The position numbers were made by a program, and so were the translations under genes. Below, one piece after another: positions 30,719 through 38,477 of a stretch of 64,000 bases of DNA. The stretch is taken from assembly GCF_003217355.1 (NCBI RefSeq), contig NZ_QJTK01000002.1, positions 124,001 to 188,000 on the forward strand, read 5' to 3'. A model generated the notes under the pieces. The model ran no database searches, had not been told where the DNA came from, and worked only from the letters and a program-made list of their open reading frames with translations. The stretch is from Rhodobacter viridis. GTDB taxonomy: Bacteria; Pseudomonadota; Alphaproteobacteria; Rhodobacterales; Rhodobacteraceae. Within the stretch, counting starts at the first letter, position 1. Each line of letters opens with the position of its first letter.

Positions 30719-32263
30719 ATGGATCTGAGCCTTGTCGTCTGCGCCTATGACATGGCGCGGGAACTGCCGCGAACGATCGAGACGCTGAGCCCGCAGTATC
30801 AGCGTGATCTGGGTGCTCTGCGCTACGAGATCGTCGTGCTCGACAACGGTTCGCCACACCCCGTCGATGCGGCGGCCCTGCAGGCCATCGCCCCCAACCT
30901 GCGGGTGCTGCGGATCGAGAGCGCCGCGCCCTCGCCAGCGGCGGCACTGAATGCGGCGGTGGCGCAAACCACGGGGCGGGTTGTCGGGCTGTTCATCGAT
31001 GGCGCCCGCATGGCCTCACCCGGGCTTCTGGCGATGGCGATGCAGGCGCATCGGGCCGATCCGATGCGGGTGATCGGCTCGCTCGGCTTTCATCTTGGGC
31101 CGGATCTGCAGAAACGCGCGATGCTGAACGGTTACAACCAGAGCGTCGAGGATGCGCTGCTGGCCGAGATCCCCTGGCGACAGGATGGCTACAGCCTGTT
31201 CACGCGGTCGGTTCTGGCCGGATCGTCGCGCGGTGGCTGGTTCGGAGCCATCGGCGAGTCGAACGGGCTGTTTCTGGATCGGACGCTGTGGCAGCAGTTG
31301 GGCGGGCTTGACGAACGGTTCCTCAGCCCGGGCGGCGGGCTGGTCAATCTCGAATTCTGGCGCCGCGCCATTGCCGCGTCGGACGGGCAGCCCTGGATCA
31401 TTCTGGGCGAAGGGACCTTCCATCAGATCCACGGCGGCGCCGCCACGAACGGGACCGAAGACGACCGCCAGGCGATGGCCGCCGAATATCAGCAGATCTT
31501 CGGCGCCCCGATCGCACCTGCCGCCTATACGCCGCGGTTCATCGGCACGCTGTCGCCGGATCTGGCCGAGCGCTTTGCCCCCGAGCCGGCGGGACCACCG
31601 CGGCAGGCTCAAGCGGTCTTCGGACGTCCGTTCAAGGTCGCGCTGCCGACTGCGGCGATGAGCGCAATCCAGAAAGGCACGCTGCGCACGCGCTATCGCG
31701 ACCGGCGCCTGGCGAAGAACCCGTTCGATCTGGTGCTGTACCTGCAGGTGCTGGAGCGGCTGCGGCCGCGCACGATCCTCGAGATCGGCACTTCGGAAGG
31801 TGGCAGCGCGGTCTGGCTGCGCGATCAATGCCGGACGCTCGGGATCGACTGCCGCATTCTGACGATGGACATCACCCCGCCCGAAGAGCCGATCGACGGG
31901 GTCGAGATCTTCCGCGTCGACGCCTCCGATCCGGCCGGGACCTTTCCGCATGCAGCGATCGCCGACGCGCCGCATCCGTGGCTGGTGATCGAGGACAGCG
32001 CCCATACCTTCGAGGCGACGGCGGCGGTGCTGGCCTACTTCGCTCCGCTTCTGGCGCCGGGGGACCATCTGGTCGTCGAAGATGGCGTCGTTGCCGATCT
32101 GCCGGAGCCCCCCTATCGCAAATACGAGGATGGACCGAACCGGGCGGTGCGGAATTTCCTGCTGGAGCGACAGGCAGACTACCGAATCGCGCGGAATCTG
32201 TGCGATTTCTTCGGCCATAACGTGACCTGGTGTCCGAACGGCTGGCTGGTGCGCAAGGGCTGA
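30719..32263 (+). CDS. GT2 glycosyltransferase fused to CmcI-type methyltransferase domain
   Basis: The 514-residue protein starts with a GT2-like domain (residues 1-240: LSLVVCAYDMARELPRTI, EIVVLDNGS, GLFIDGARMASPG). It ends with a CmcI/rhamnosyl O-methyltransferase-type domain (about 315-514). Motifs there are ILEIGTSEGGSAVW (353-366), ILTMDITP and VIEDSAHTFEATAAVLAYF, the last including the metal-binding Asp typical of the family. It sits seven bases after the two-domain methyltransferase. The pair probably adds a sugar and O-methylates it. CmcI relatives are named for cephalosporin biosynthesis but most act on sugars. Confidence 0.87.
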   Translation: MDLSLVVCAYDMARELPRTIETLSPQYQRDLGALRYEIVVLDNGSPHPVDAAALQAIAPNLRVLRIESAAPSPAAALNAAVAQTTGRVVGLFIDGARMASPGLLAMAMQAHRADPMRVIGSLGFHLGPDLQKRAMLNGYNQSVEDALLAEIPWRQDGYSLFTRSVLAGSSRGGWFGAIGESNGLFLDRTLWQQLGGLDERFLSPGGGLVNLEFWRRAIAASDGQPWIILGEGTFHQIHGGAATNGTEDDRQAMAAEYQQIFGAPIAPAAYTPRFIGTLSPDLAERFAPEPAGPPRQAQAVFGRPFKVALPTAAMSAIQKGTLRTRYRDRRLAKNPFDLVLYLQVLERLRPRTILEIGTSEGGSAVWLRDQCRTLGIDCRILTMDITPPEEPIDGVEIFRVDASDPAGTFPHAAIADAPHPWLVIEDSAHTFEATAAVLAYFAPLLAPGDHLVVEDGVVADLPEPPYRKYEDGPNRAVRNFLLERQADYRIARNLCDFFGHNVTWCPNGWLVRKG

Positions 32264-32375
32264 CGGCCCCGCGCCTGCGGTTTTCGGCTGTGTCACCGGG
32301 GCGTGACCCGTTGGGCCGTGGCAAAGCGCGGCCAAAGCCATTATACCTGCGCCAAACGTCGCGAAAGGACCGTCC

Positions 32376-32990
32376 GTGACCATTCACCTGCACAAGAACG
32401 ATCTGCCCGAGGGGCTGGATCTTGGCCCCGTCGTCGCCATCGATACCGAAACCATGGGGCTTGATCCGCGCCGCGATCGGCTGTGTCTGGTGCAGATGTC
32501 CTCGGGCGATGGCCATGCGCATCTGGTGCAGATCAGCCGCGGTCAGACCGAAGCGCCGCGGCTTTGCGCGATGCTGGCCGATCCGAAGGTGGAAAAGCTG
32601 TTTCACTTTGCCCGTTTCGACATTGCCGCGCTTTACAATGCCTTCGGCGTCGTGACGGCGCCGGTCTTCTGCACGAAGATCGCCTCGAAGATGGTGCGCA
32701 CCTTCACCGACCGGCACGGGCTGAAATACCTTCTTCAGGATCTGGTGGGCGTCGATGTGTCGAAGCAGCAGCAGACCTCGGACTGGGGCGCGGCCGAGCT
32801 GACGGCGGCGCAGCTCGATTATGCCGCCTCGGACGTGCTCTACCTGCACCAGCTGAAAGCGGCGCTGGTCGAGCGGCTGGCCCGCGAAGGTCGGACCGAG
32901 CTGGCACAGGCCTGTTTCGACTTCCTGCCCGCCCGGGCGCGCCTGGATCTGATGGGCTGGGAGGAACCGAATGACATCTTCCACCACTGA
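32376..32990 (+). CDS. nrnC: Nano-RNase / RNase D-like 3'-5' exonuclease
   Basis: The 204-residue DEDDy exonuclease matches NrnC, which degrades dinucleotides and short oligoribonucleotides in alphaproteobacteria that lack Orn. It has a single exonuclease domain and no HRDC domains, unlike full RNase D. Catalytic residues are visible in AIDTETMGL (D23, E25), FHFARFDIAAL, and AQLDYAASDVLYL, the Tyr-x3-Asp of exo III. The start is a GTG preceded by AAAGGA. The end overlaps kdsD by 20 bases. The upstream gap 32264-32375 shows no gene. Confidence 0.92.
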   Translation: MTIHLHKNDLPEGLDLGPVVAIDTETMGLDPRRDRLCLVQMSSGDGHAHLVQISRGQTEAPRLCAMLADPKVEKLFHFARFDIAALYNAFGVVTAPVFCTKIASKMVRTFTDRHGLKYLLQDLVGVDVSKQQQTSDWGAAELTAAQLDYAASDVLYLHQLKAALVERLAREGRTELAQACFDFLPARARLDLMGWEEPNDIFHH

Positions 32991-33927
32991 TTTCGCCAAT
33001 ACCGCGCGGCGCGTCATCGAGATCGAGATCGCGGGGCTGCAGGCGCTGGCCGAAAGCCTCGATGGTGCCTTTGGCGCGGCGGTGCAGATGATCCTGTCCG
33101 CGCGCGGGCGGGTGATCGTTTCGGGCATGGGCAAGTCGGGCCATATCGCCCGCAAGATCGCGGCGACCTTGGCCTCGACCGGCACGCCCGCGCAATTCGT
33201 GCATCCGGCCGAGGCGAGCCACGGCGATCTGGGCATGGTCACCCGCGAGGATGTGGCGCTGGTGCTGTCAAATTCGGGCGAGACCCCGGAACTGGCCGAC
33301 CTGATCGCCCATACGCGGCGGTTTTCGATCCCGCTGATCGGCGTCGCCGCGCGGCCCGACTCGACGCTTCTGCGGCAGGCCGATGTGGCGCTGGTGCTGC
33401 CGCAGGCCACCGAAGCTTGCGGCACCGGCGTCGTGCCCACCACCTCGACGACGATGACGCTCGCGCTCGGCGATGCTTTGGCCGTCGCGTTGATGGAGCA
33501 TCGCGCCTTCACGCCCGAGCATTTCCGCACCTTCCATCCGGGCGGCAAGCTTGGGGCGAAGCTGTCGAAGGTCGCGGATCTGATGCATACCGACATGCCG
33601 ATCGTCCCTGCGACGACGGCCATGCCCGAGGCGCTCTTGATCATCAGTCAGAAGGGCTTTGGTGTCGTCGGCGTCACTGATGCCGAGGGGCGGCTGATCG
33701 GCATCGTCACCGATGGCGATTTGCGCCGTCATATGGACGGGCTGCTGTCGCGCTCGGTCGCCGAGGTGATGACCCGCACGCCGCGTACCATCGCCCCGAC
33801 GGCGCTGGCCGAGGCGGCGGTCGCGGTGATGAACGAGTGCAAGATCACCTGCCTTTTCGCCGTCGACGAGGGCGTTCCGGTCGGCATCCTGCACATCCAC
33901 GACTGCCTGCGCGCCGGGGTGGTGTGA
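32971..33927 (+). CDS. kdsD: D-arabinose-5-phosphate isomerase
   Basis: KdsD/KpsF makes arabinose 5-phosphate from ribulose 5-phosphate, the first step to Kdo for lipopolysaccharide and Kdo-linked capsules. The 318-residue enzyme has an N-terminal SIS domain (about 35-175: VIVSGMGKSGHIARKIAATLASTG, SNSGETPEL) and two CBS domains (about 205-318). It stands between nrnC and lptC with overlaps on both sides. Another Kdo gene, kdsB, is at 44427. Confidence 0.96.
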   Translation: MTSSTTDFANTARRVIEIEIAGLQALAESLDGAFGAAVQMILSARGRVIVSGMGKSGHIARKIAATLASTGTPAQFVHPAEASHGDLGMVTREDVALVLSNSGETPELADLIAHTRRFSIPLIGVAARPDSTLLRQADVALVLPQATEACGTGVVPTTSTTMTLALGDALAVALMEHRAFTPEHFRTFHPGGKLGAKLSKVADLMHTDMPIVPATTAMPEALLIISQKGFGVVGVTDAEGRLIGIVTDGDLRRHMDGLLSRSVAEVMTRTPRTIAPTALAEAAVAVMNECKITCLFAVDEGVPVGILHIHDCLRAGVV

Positions 33928-34526
33928 TGACCTCTGAGAGCCGCCATACCGCGCTCGTGCATTGGGCGAAAATCGCCCTGCCGCTCAGCGCGCTGGTGCT
34001 GCTTTCGACGCTATTCCTGTTTTCGGGCAAGGTCGATCCGACGACGGCGGCGATCTATTCCAAGGTCGATGTCACGACCCTTGCCCGCGAACAGCGCCTG
34101 ACCGCGCCCGAATTTTCGGGCGTCACCGAAGACGGCGCGGCCTTGACCGTGCAAGCCGCGACCGCCGCCCCCGATCCGTCGGGCAATGGCGCTTCGGCCA
34201 GCAAGATCATCGCCAAGCTTGAAGAAGGCACCGGCGTCGTCACCGACATGCGCGCGAAGACCGGCCGGATCGATCCCGCCTCCGGGCAGATCAGCCTCTC
34301 GGACGGGGTGGCGGTTCAGACCTCCTCGGGCTACCGGATCTCGACCGAGCGGGTGGACATGGCCACCGACCGCACCTCGCTCAGCGCCCCGGGCACGGTC
34401 GAGGCCAAGGCCCCCTTCGGCACGCTGCACGCGGGGCAAATGCAGATTGATGCCACCGACCCGAAGACCGGCTCCGATCTGGTTTTCAAAGGCGGCGTGA
34501 AGCTGATATATCAGCCGCAGAAATGA
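33927..34526 (+). CDS. lptC: LPS export periplasmic bridge protein LptC
   Basis: LptC is a bitopic inner-membrane protein that passes LPS from LptBFG to LptA. The ATG at 33927 shares one base with the kdsD stop (TGATG). The 199-residue product has one helix at about residues 15-33 and then a beta-rich periplasmic domain, with TAPEFSGVTEDG and SGVVTDMRAKTG-like strands as in alphaproteobacterial LptC. Sequence conservation in this family is low, so synteny with kdsD, lptA and lptB carries much of the call. Confidence 0.9.
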   Translation: MTSESRHTALVHWAKIALPLSALVLLSTLFLFSGKVDPTTAAIYSKVDVTTLAREQRLTAPEFSGVTEDGAALTVQAATAAPDPSGNGASASKIIAKLEEGTGVVTDMRAKTGRIDPASGQISLSDGVAVQTSSGYRISTERVDMATDRTSLSAPGTVEAKAPFGTLHAGQMQIDATDPKTGSDLVFKGGVKLIYQPQK

Positions 34527-34533
34527 GGTTTCG

Positions 34534-35019
34534 ATGCGTTCCCTTCCTGCTCTTGCCGTTTTGATCCTTGCCCTCGGCCTTGCGACGGCATCGGCACAGG
34601 AGGTCGCCTTTCCCGGCCTGCGCACCGATACCGAGGCCCAGGTCGAGGTGACCGCCGACAGCCTCTCGGTCAATCAGGCCAAGGGCACCGCGGTCTTCAC
34701 CGGCAATGTGCTGATCGTGCAGGGGCCGATGCGGCTGAAGGCCGAAAAGGTCGAGGTCGAATATGGCGCCGACCGCAGCAAAATCGCCAAGTTGCATGCC
34801 TCGGGCGGGGTCACGCTCGCCTCGAAGACCGATGCCGCCGAAGCCAGGGAAGCCGTTTATGCCGTCGCGACGGGCGCCGTCGAAATGACCGGCGACGTGC
34901 TGCTGACGCAGGGCGAAAACGTGCTCTCGGGGCAGCACATGACCATCGATCTGAAGACCGGCACCGGCCGGATGGACGGGCGCGTGCGCTCTGTCCTGCA
35001 GCCGGGGGGAACACCATGA
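34534..35019 (+). CDS. lptA: LPS export periplasmic protein LptA
   Basis: LptA forms the periplasmic bridge of the Lpt machine. The 161-residue product has a signal peptide ending ATASAQEV and the OstA/LptA beta-jellyroll pattern (VEVTADSLSVNQAKGTAVF, GNVLIVQGPMRLKAEKVEV). It lies seven bases after lptC and overlaps lptB by four bases. Confidence 0.95.
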   Translation: MRSLPALAVLILALGLATASAQEVAFPGLRTDTEAQVEVTADSLSVNQAKGTAVFTGNVLIVQGPMRLKAEKVEVEYGADRSKIAKLHASGGVTLASKTDAAEAREAVYAVATGAVEMTGDVLLTQGENVLSGQHMTIDLKTGTGRMDGRVRSVLQPGGTP

Positions 35020-35774
35020 CCGAAGCGAAGCCGATCGTGACCGAGAGCCTGACCGGACTGGATGTCACCAGCCTGCGCAAGAGCTATCGCAAGCGTCTGG
35101 TGCTGCGCGATGTCTCGCTGCGGCTGGAACGTGGCGAGGTGGTGGCGCTTCTCGGTCCGAATGGCTCGGGCAAGACGACCTGCTTTTACACCATCGCCGG
35201 GCTGGTGGCGCCCGATGCCGGGCGGGTCAGCATCGACGGGATCGATGCCACGGGCATGCCGATGTATCGCCGCGCGCGGCTGGGCATCGGCTATCTGCCG
35301 CAGGAGGCCTCGATCTTTCGTGGCCTGACGGTCGAGCAGAACATCATGGCGGTGCTGGAAATCGCCGTCGCGGATCCGCATCACCGCCGCGAGCGGCTGG
35401 AAGAACTGCTCGGCGATTTTGCCATCACCCATCTGCGGCAGGCGCCGGCGCTGGCGCTGTCGGGCGGCGAGCGGCGGCGCGTCGAGATCGCCCGCTGTCT
35501 GGCGGCTGACCCAAAATATCTTCTTCTGGATGAACCCTTTGCAGGGGTCGACCCGATCGCCGTGGCCGAAATCCGCGCTCTGGTGTCACATCTGAAGGAA
35601 CGCGGTATCGGCGTTCTGATCACCGATCACAACGTCCGGGAAACGCTGGAAATCGTTGATCGGGCTTATATCCTTCACGATGGACGGGTGCTGATGTCGG
35701 GCCGCACCGACGAGGTGGTGCAGGACGAAAACGTGCGCCGCGTCTATCTGGGCGAGAATTTCCGCATTCAGTAA
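35016..35774 (+). CDS. lptB: LPS export ABC transporter ATPase LptB
   Basis: LptB powers LPS extraction by LptFG. The 252-residue ATPase shows Walker A GPNGSGKTT, the Q-loop region YLPQEASIFRGLT that is typical of LptB, the signature LSGGERRRVE, and Walker B LLLDEPFAGVDP. It follows lptA with a four-base overlap. In most proteobacteria rpoN comes next, but here a 226-base gap leads directly to hpf. Confidence 0.97.
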   Translation: MTEAKPIVTESLTGLDVTSLRKSYRKRLVLRDVSLRLERGEVVALLGPNGSGKTTCFYTIAGLVAPDAGRVSIDGIDATGMPMYRRARLGIGYLPQEASIFRGLTVEQNIMAVLEIAVADPHHRRERLEELLGDFAITHLRQAPALALSGGERRRVEIARCLAADPKYLLLDEPFAGVDPIAVAEIRALVSHLKERGIGVLITDHNVRETLEIVDRAYILHDGRVLMSGRTDEVVQDENVRRVYLGENFRIQ

Positions 35775-36000
35775 GAAACGTTTCACAAAGGATGCGTTCG
35801 GGCAGTTGACAGCCCCCCGGTTCCGTTCCCAAATACAGGGTATGTGCACCAACGCACCCTCGCCCCGTTTCCCGTTCGGTCCGATTCCCGGCCCCAATCG
35901 GGTTTGGGGCTCGACCTCCCCGGTTTCAAAGAAGAGTTCAACCACCTCGCACCCCGGACAGAGCATTCCGGTTGCGGGACAATGACGTGAAGGAGAAGCC
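35775..36000 (+). promoter_or_regulatory. lptB-hpf intergenic leader with -35-like box and hairpin
   Basis: The gap contains TTGACA at 35806-35811 with a poor -10 around 35830. A GCCCCAA/TTGGGGC hairpin lies at 35891-35910, and GGAG is seven bases before the hpf ATG. It probably drives hpf-ptsN independently of the lpt genes. I see no coding sequence in it, and in particular no rpoN remnant. Confidence 0.4.
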
Positions 36001-36573
36001 ATGCGTTACCAGATCAGCGGAAAACAGCTCGACGTTGGCGAAGCCCTGCAAACCCATGTGAAGACCGAATTGGGGGAAACGGTCGACAAATACATGCAAC
36101 GACCCACCGATGCGACCGTCGTTTTTTCGCGGACCTCGCATGAGTATGTCTGCGAAATCACCGTGCACCTCTCCACCGGTCTGACCGCCTCGGCCGCGGG
36201 CCGGGCTGGCGAAGTCTATGCCGCGTTCGAAGCTTGCCGCGAAAAGATGGACAAGCAGCTGCGCCGTCACAAGCGCCGCCTGAAAGACCATCACCGCGAA
36301 CGCGTGACGCCGGTTGAATTCGATGCCGCGGGCCTGTATGTGCTCGCCGCGGAAGAAGAAGAGCAGGCCGAGGGCGACAGCCTTGCGCCCGTGATCGTCG
36401 CCGAGATGGAGACCAAGGTCCCCACGATTTCGGTCGGCGAAGCGGTGATGCAGATGGAACTGTCGACGAAGCCGCTTCTGGTGTTCCGCAACGAGAAACA
36501 TGGCGGGGTCAACGTGGTCTACCGGCGGGACGATGGCAACGTCGGCTGGATCGATCCTCGCAATATCAAGTGA
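36001..36573 (+). CDS. hpf: Ribosome hibernation-promoting factor, long form
   Basis: Long HPF binds 30S subunits and dimerises ribosomes into inactive 100S particles in stationary phase. The 190-residue protein has the N-terminal S30AE domain (MRYQISGKQLDVGEALQTHV, KMDKQLRRHKRRLKDH). A linker leads to the C-terminal dimerisation domain (about 130-190: VGEAVMQMELSTKPLLVFRN, NVVYRRDDGNVGWIDP). A GGAG site precedes the ATG. ptsN follows closely. Confidence 0.96.
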   Translation: MRYQISGKQLDVGEALQTHVKTELGETVDKYMQRPTDATVVFSRTSHEYVCEITVHLSTGLTASAAGRAGEVYAAFEACREKMDKQLRRHKRRLKDHHRERVTPVEFDAAGLYVLAAEEEEQAEGDSLAPVIVAEMETKVPTISVGEAVMQMELSTKPLLVFRNEKHGGVNVVYRRDDGNVGWIDPRNIK

Positions 36574-36604
36574 GCGTTCGACGATGGGCGCGGAAAAAGG
36601 ACAG

Positions 36605-37072
36605 ATGGATCTTTCCACCCTGCTCAAACCGGCAGCGGTCAAGGTGTTGACCAACGTCACGAGCAAGAAGCGCCTGTTTCAGGACCTTTCCGAAATCGCG
36701 CATTCAGCCTACGGGCTGGATGCGATCCAGACCGTGGACGCGCTGCAGGAACGCGAGATGCTGGGGCCGACCGGGGTCGGTCACGGGGTTGCGCTGCCCC
36801 ATGCGCGTCTGCACGGGCTGAAGTCGGTGGTGGGCGTGTTCCTGCGCCTTGAAAGGCCGCTCGATTTCGACGCGGTGGACCGGCTTCCGGTCGATCTGAT
36901 CTTCGCGCTGTTTGCGCCGAAGGACTCGGGCGTCGAGCATCTGAAGGCCTTGGCGCTGGTGTCGCGGACGCTGCGCAATGCCGAGACCTGCGCGAAGCTG
37001 CGCGCCAATTCCGATCCGGCGGCGCTGCATGCGGTGCTGACGGCCGCGAATGGCGGCGTTCAGGCGGCCTGA
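36605..37072 (+). CDS. ptsN: Nitrogen-related phosphotransferase EIIA
   Basis: EIIA-Ntr is the terminal phosphoacceptor of the PTS-Ntr system and a regulator of potassium, nitrogen and envelope functions. The 155-residue protein starts MDLSTLLKPAAV, preceded by AAAGGACAG. An upstream in-frame ATG at 36584 has a worse site. The phosphorylated histidine is H66 in GVALPHARL. Position after hpf is conserved in proteobacteria. Confidence 0.95.
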   Translation: MDLSTLLKPAAVKVLTNVTSKKRLFQDLSEIAHSAYGLDAIQTVDALQEREMLGPTGVGHGVALPHARLHGLKSVVGVFLRLERPLDFDAVDRLPVDLIFALFAPKDSGVEHLKALALVSRTLRNAETCAKLRANSDPAALHAVLTAANGGVQAA

Positions 37073-38476
37073 TCAGCCTTTCTTCCGTTTCCACGGACCA
37101 AAGCCGAACTGCATGTAGTCGCGGGAATAGGTGTCCGCGGCGGCCTGTTCCAAGTCCGGCATCCAGACCTCGGCCAGCTTGACCGGCGCGGTATCGCCCT
37201 GCGGTGCCGTGAAGACCGGAGCCTCGATCCCGACAGCTTGCGCGAGCGCGGCCAAGTCGTCGGGCAGGCGATCTTCGCGCGCGATCAGATCGGGCAGCGC
37301 GAATTGCGCGATGCCCTGCAGGCTCGCCGATTGGCTGGCCCAGAGCGGATGCACGGCAAGGCTCGTCTGCGCGTTCAGGTTCGCTTTCAGCCAGCCGAGG
37401 AAGGCCAGCAATCCCGCCGCCCAGTCCTGCACCGCCATCGGCTTGCCCTCGGGCGGCAGCGGCAGCTTGTAGGTGCGACGCAGCACCTCGCGTATCTCAA
37501 GCATCCCGTCCTGCGACAGGAGCGCGGCAAAGACCAGATGCGCGCGCAACAGCGGATGGCGGACGACGGCGAAACTGCGGTGACCGACATGCTTGCGCTT
37601 CCACTGCCGCAGCGTCTTTTGCGAGAAATCTCCTTCGAGCGGCCCAAGCTTCGCCAGCCAGTCGCGGATCGGCGCATCCAGCCCCGGCCGGATCGGCAGA
37701 TACAAAAGCCCCGCCCCGCAGCCGACGAAAGCGGGCACGCCCGGGCCCCGGCGCGGCTCGAAATTCGGCGTGCGGGACAGGTTGAAGCGGTCGATCTTCG
37801 CCAGCGACGCCTCCATCGCCGGGAAATCCGCGACCTTTTCCGCAAGCGCCTCGGGGTTCTGCACCACAAGGCTCGAGGGAAGCGCACTCAACCGCCCCTC
37901 GATCCCGAGCCAGACGGCGAGACCATTCAGCACCTCGAGATCCTGCGCGTCTTCGTAATCGATGTAGAAGGCCGTCTGCCCCGTGACCTGCAAGGCCCGC
38001 ATCAGACCGATCTGAAAGCCCTGCAACCCCTCCAGATGCGCCTCGAATTCGGCGGCGTCGAACGCGGCCTGCGGCGTGTCCTTGCGGTGCTTGGCATCGC
38101 CGAGCTTCCACTGCCCGGTCGCCCGCGCCAACTTCAGGCTGACATAGCTTTCGACCGGATTGCGGGTCAGCACGATCTTGGCGCAGCGCCTGTCTTCGAG
38201 CATCGCGGACAGCACGCGCGGATCATGGTCATGAAAGAAGCGACAGCCGTTCAGCCCCTCGGCCGTCTTGATCCGGGTCCAGAGCACGCTCGGATCGGCA
38301 TCGCGGGCCTCGCGGGTGATGCCCAGAATCTCGGTCCGTTTCGGATAGCCGATCAGCGCGGGGTTGAAGGCCTCGCCGTGGCAGGTGACGCCGGGCAGGT
38401 CGTTCAGCGCGGCTTCGAGCAGGTTCGATCCCGTGCGCATTTCCGCAAAGACGACAAAGCAATCAAACTGGCTCAT
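37073..38476 (-). CDS. NodH-type sulfotransferase with extended C-terminal half
   Basis: The 467-residue protein begins with a NodH/Stf0-like domain: VFAEMRTGSNLLEAALND as PAPS loop and KIVLTRNPVESYVSLKLARATGQWK as 3'-PB motif, about residues 1-225. The second half (about 240-440) contains FVGCGAGLLYLPI and HRSFAVVRHPLLRAHLVFAAL, similar to Sulfotransfer_2 proteins but without a complete P-loop, so it may be a degenerate second sulfotransferase. It is the last gene of the galU-galE glycan operon and ends next to ptsN. The acceptor is unknown. Confidence 0.85.
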   Translation of the reverse strand: MSQFDCFVVFAEMRTGSNLLEAALNDLPGVTCHGEAFNPALIGYPKRTEILGITREARDADPSVLWTRIKTAEGLNGCRFFHDHDPRVLSAMLEDRRCAKIVLTRNPVESYVSLKLARATGQWKLGDAKHRKDTPQAAFDAAEFEAHLEGLQGFQIGLMRALQVTGQTAFYIDYEDAQDLEVLNGLAVWLGIEGRLSALPSSLVVQNPEALAEKVADFPAMEASLAKIDRFNLSRTPNFEPRRGPGVPAFVGCGAGLLYLPIRPGLDAPIRDWLAKLGPLEGDFSQKTLRQWKRKHVGHRSFAVVRHPLLRAHLVFAALLSQDGMLEIREVLRRTYKLPLPPEGKPMAVQDWAAGLLAFLGWLKANLNAQTSLAVHPLWASQSASLQGIAQFALPDLIAREDRLPDDLAALAQAVGIEAPVFTAPQGDTAPVKLAEVWMPDLEQAAADTYSRDYMQFGFGPWKRKKG

Positions 38477-38477
38477 C

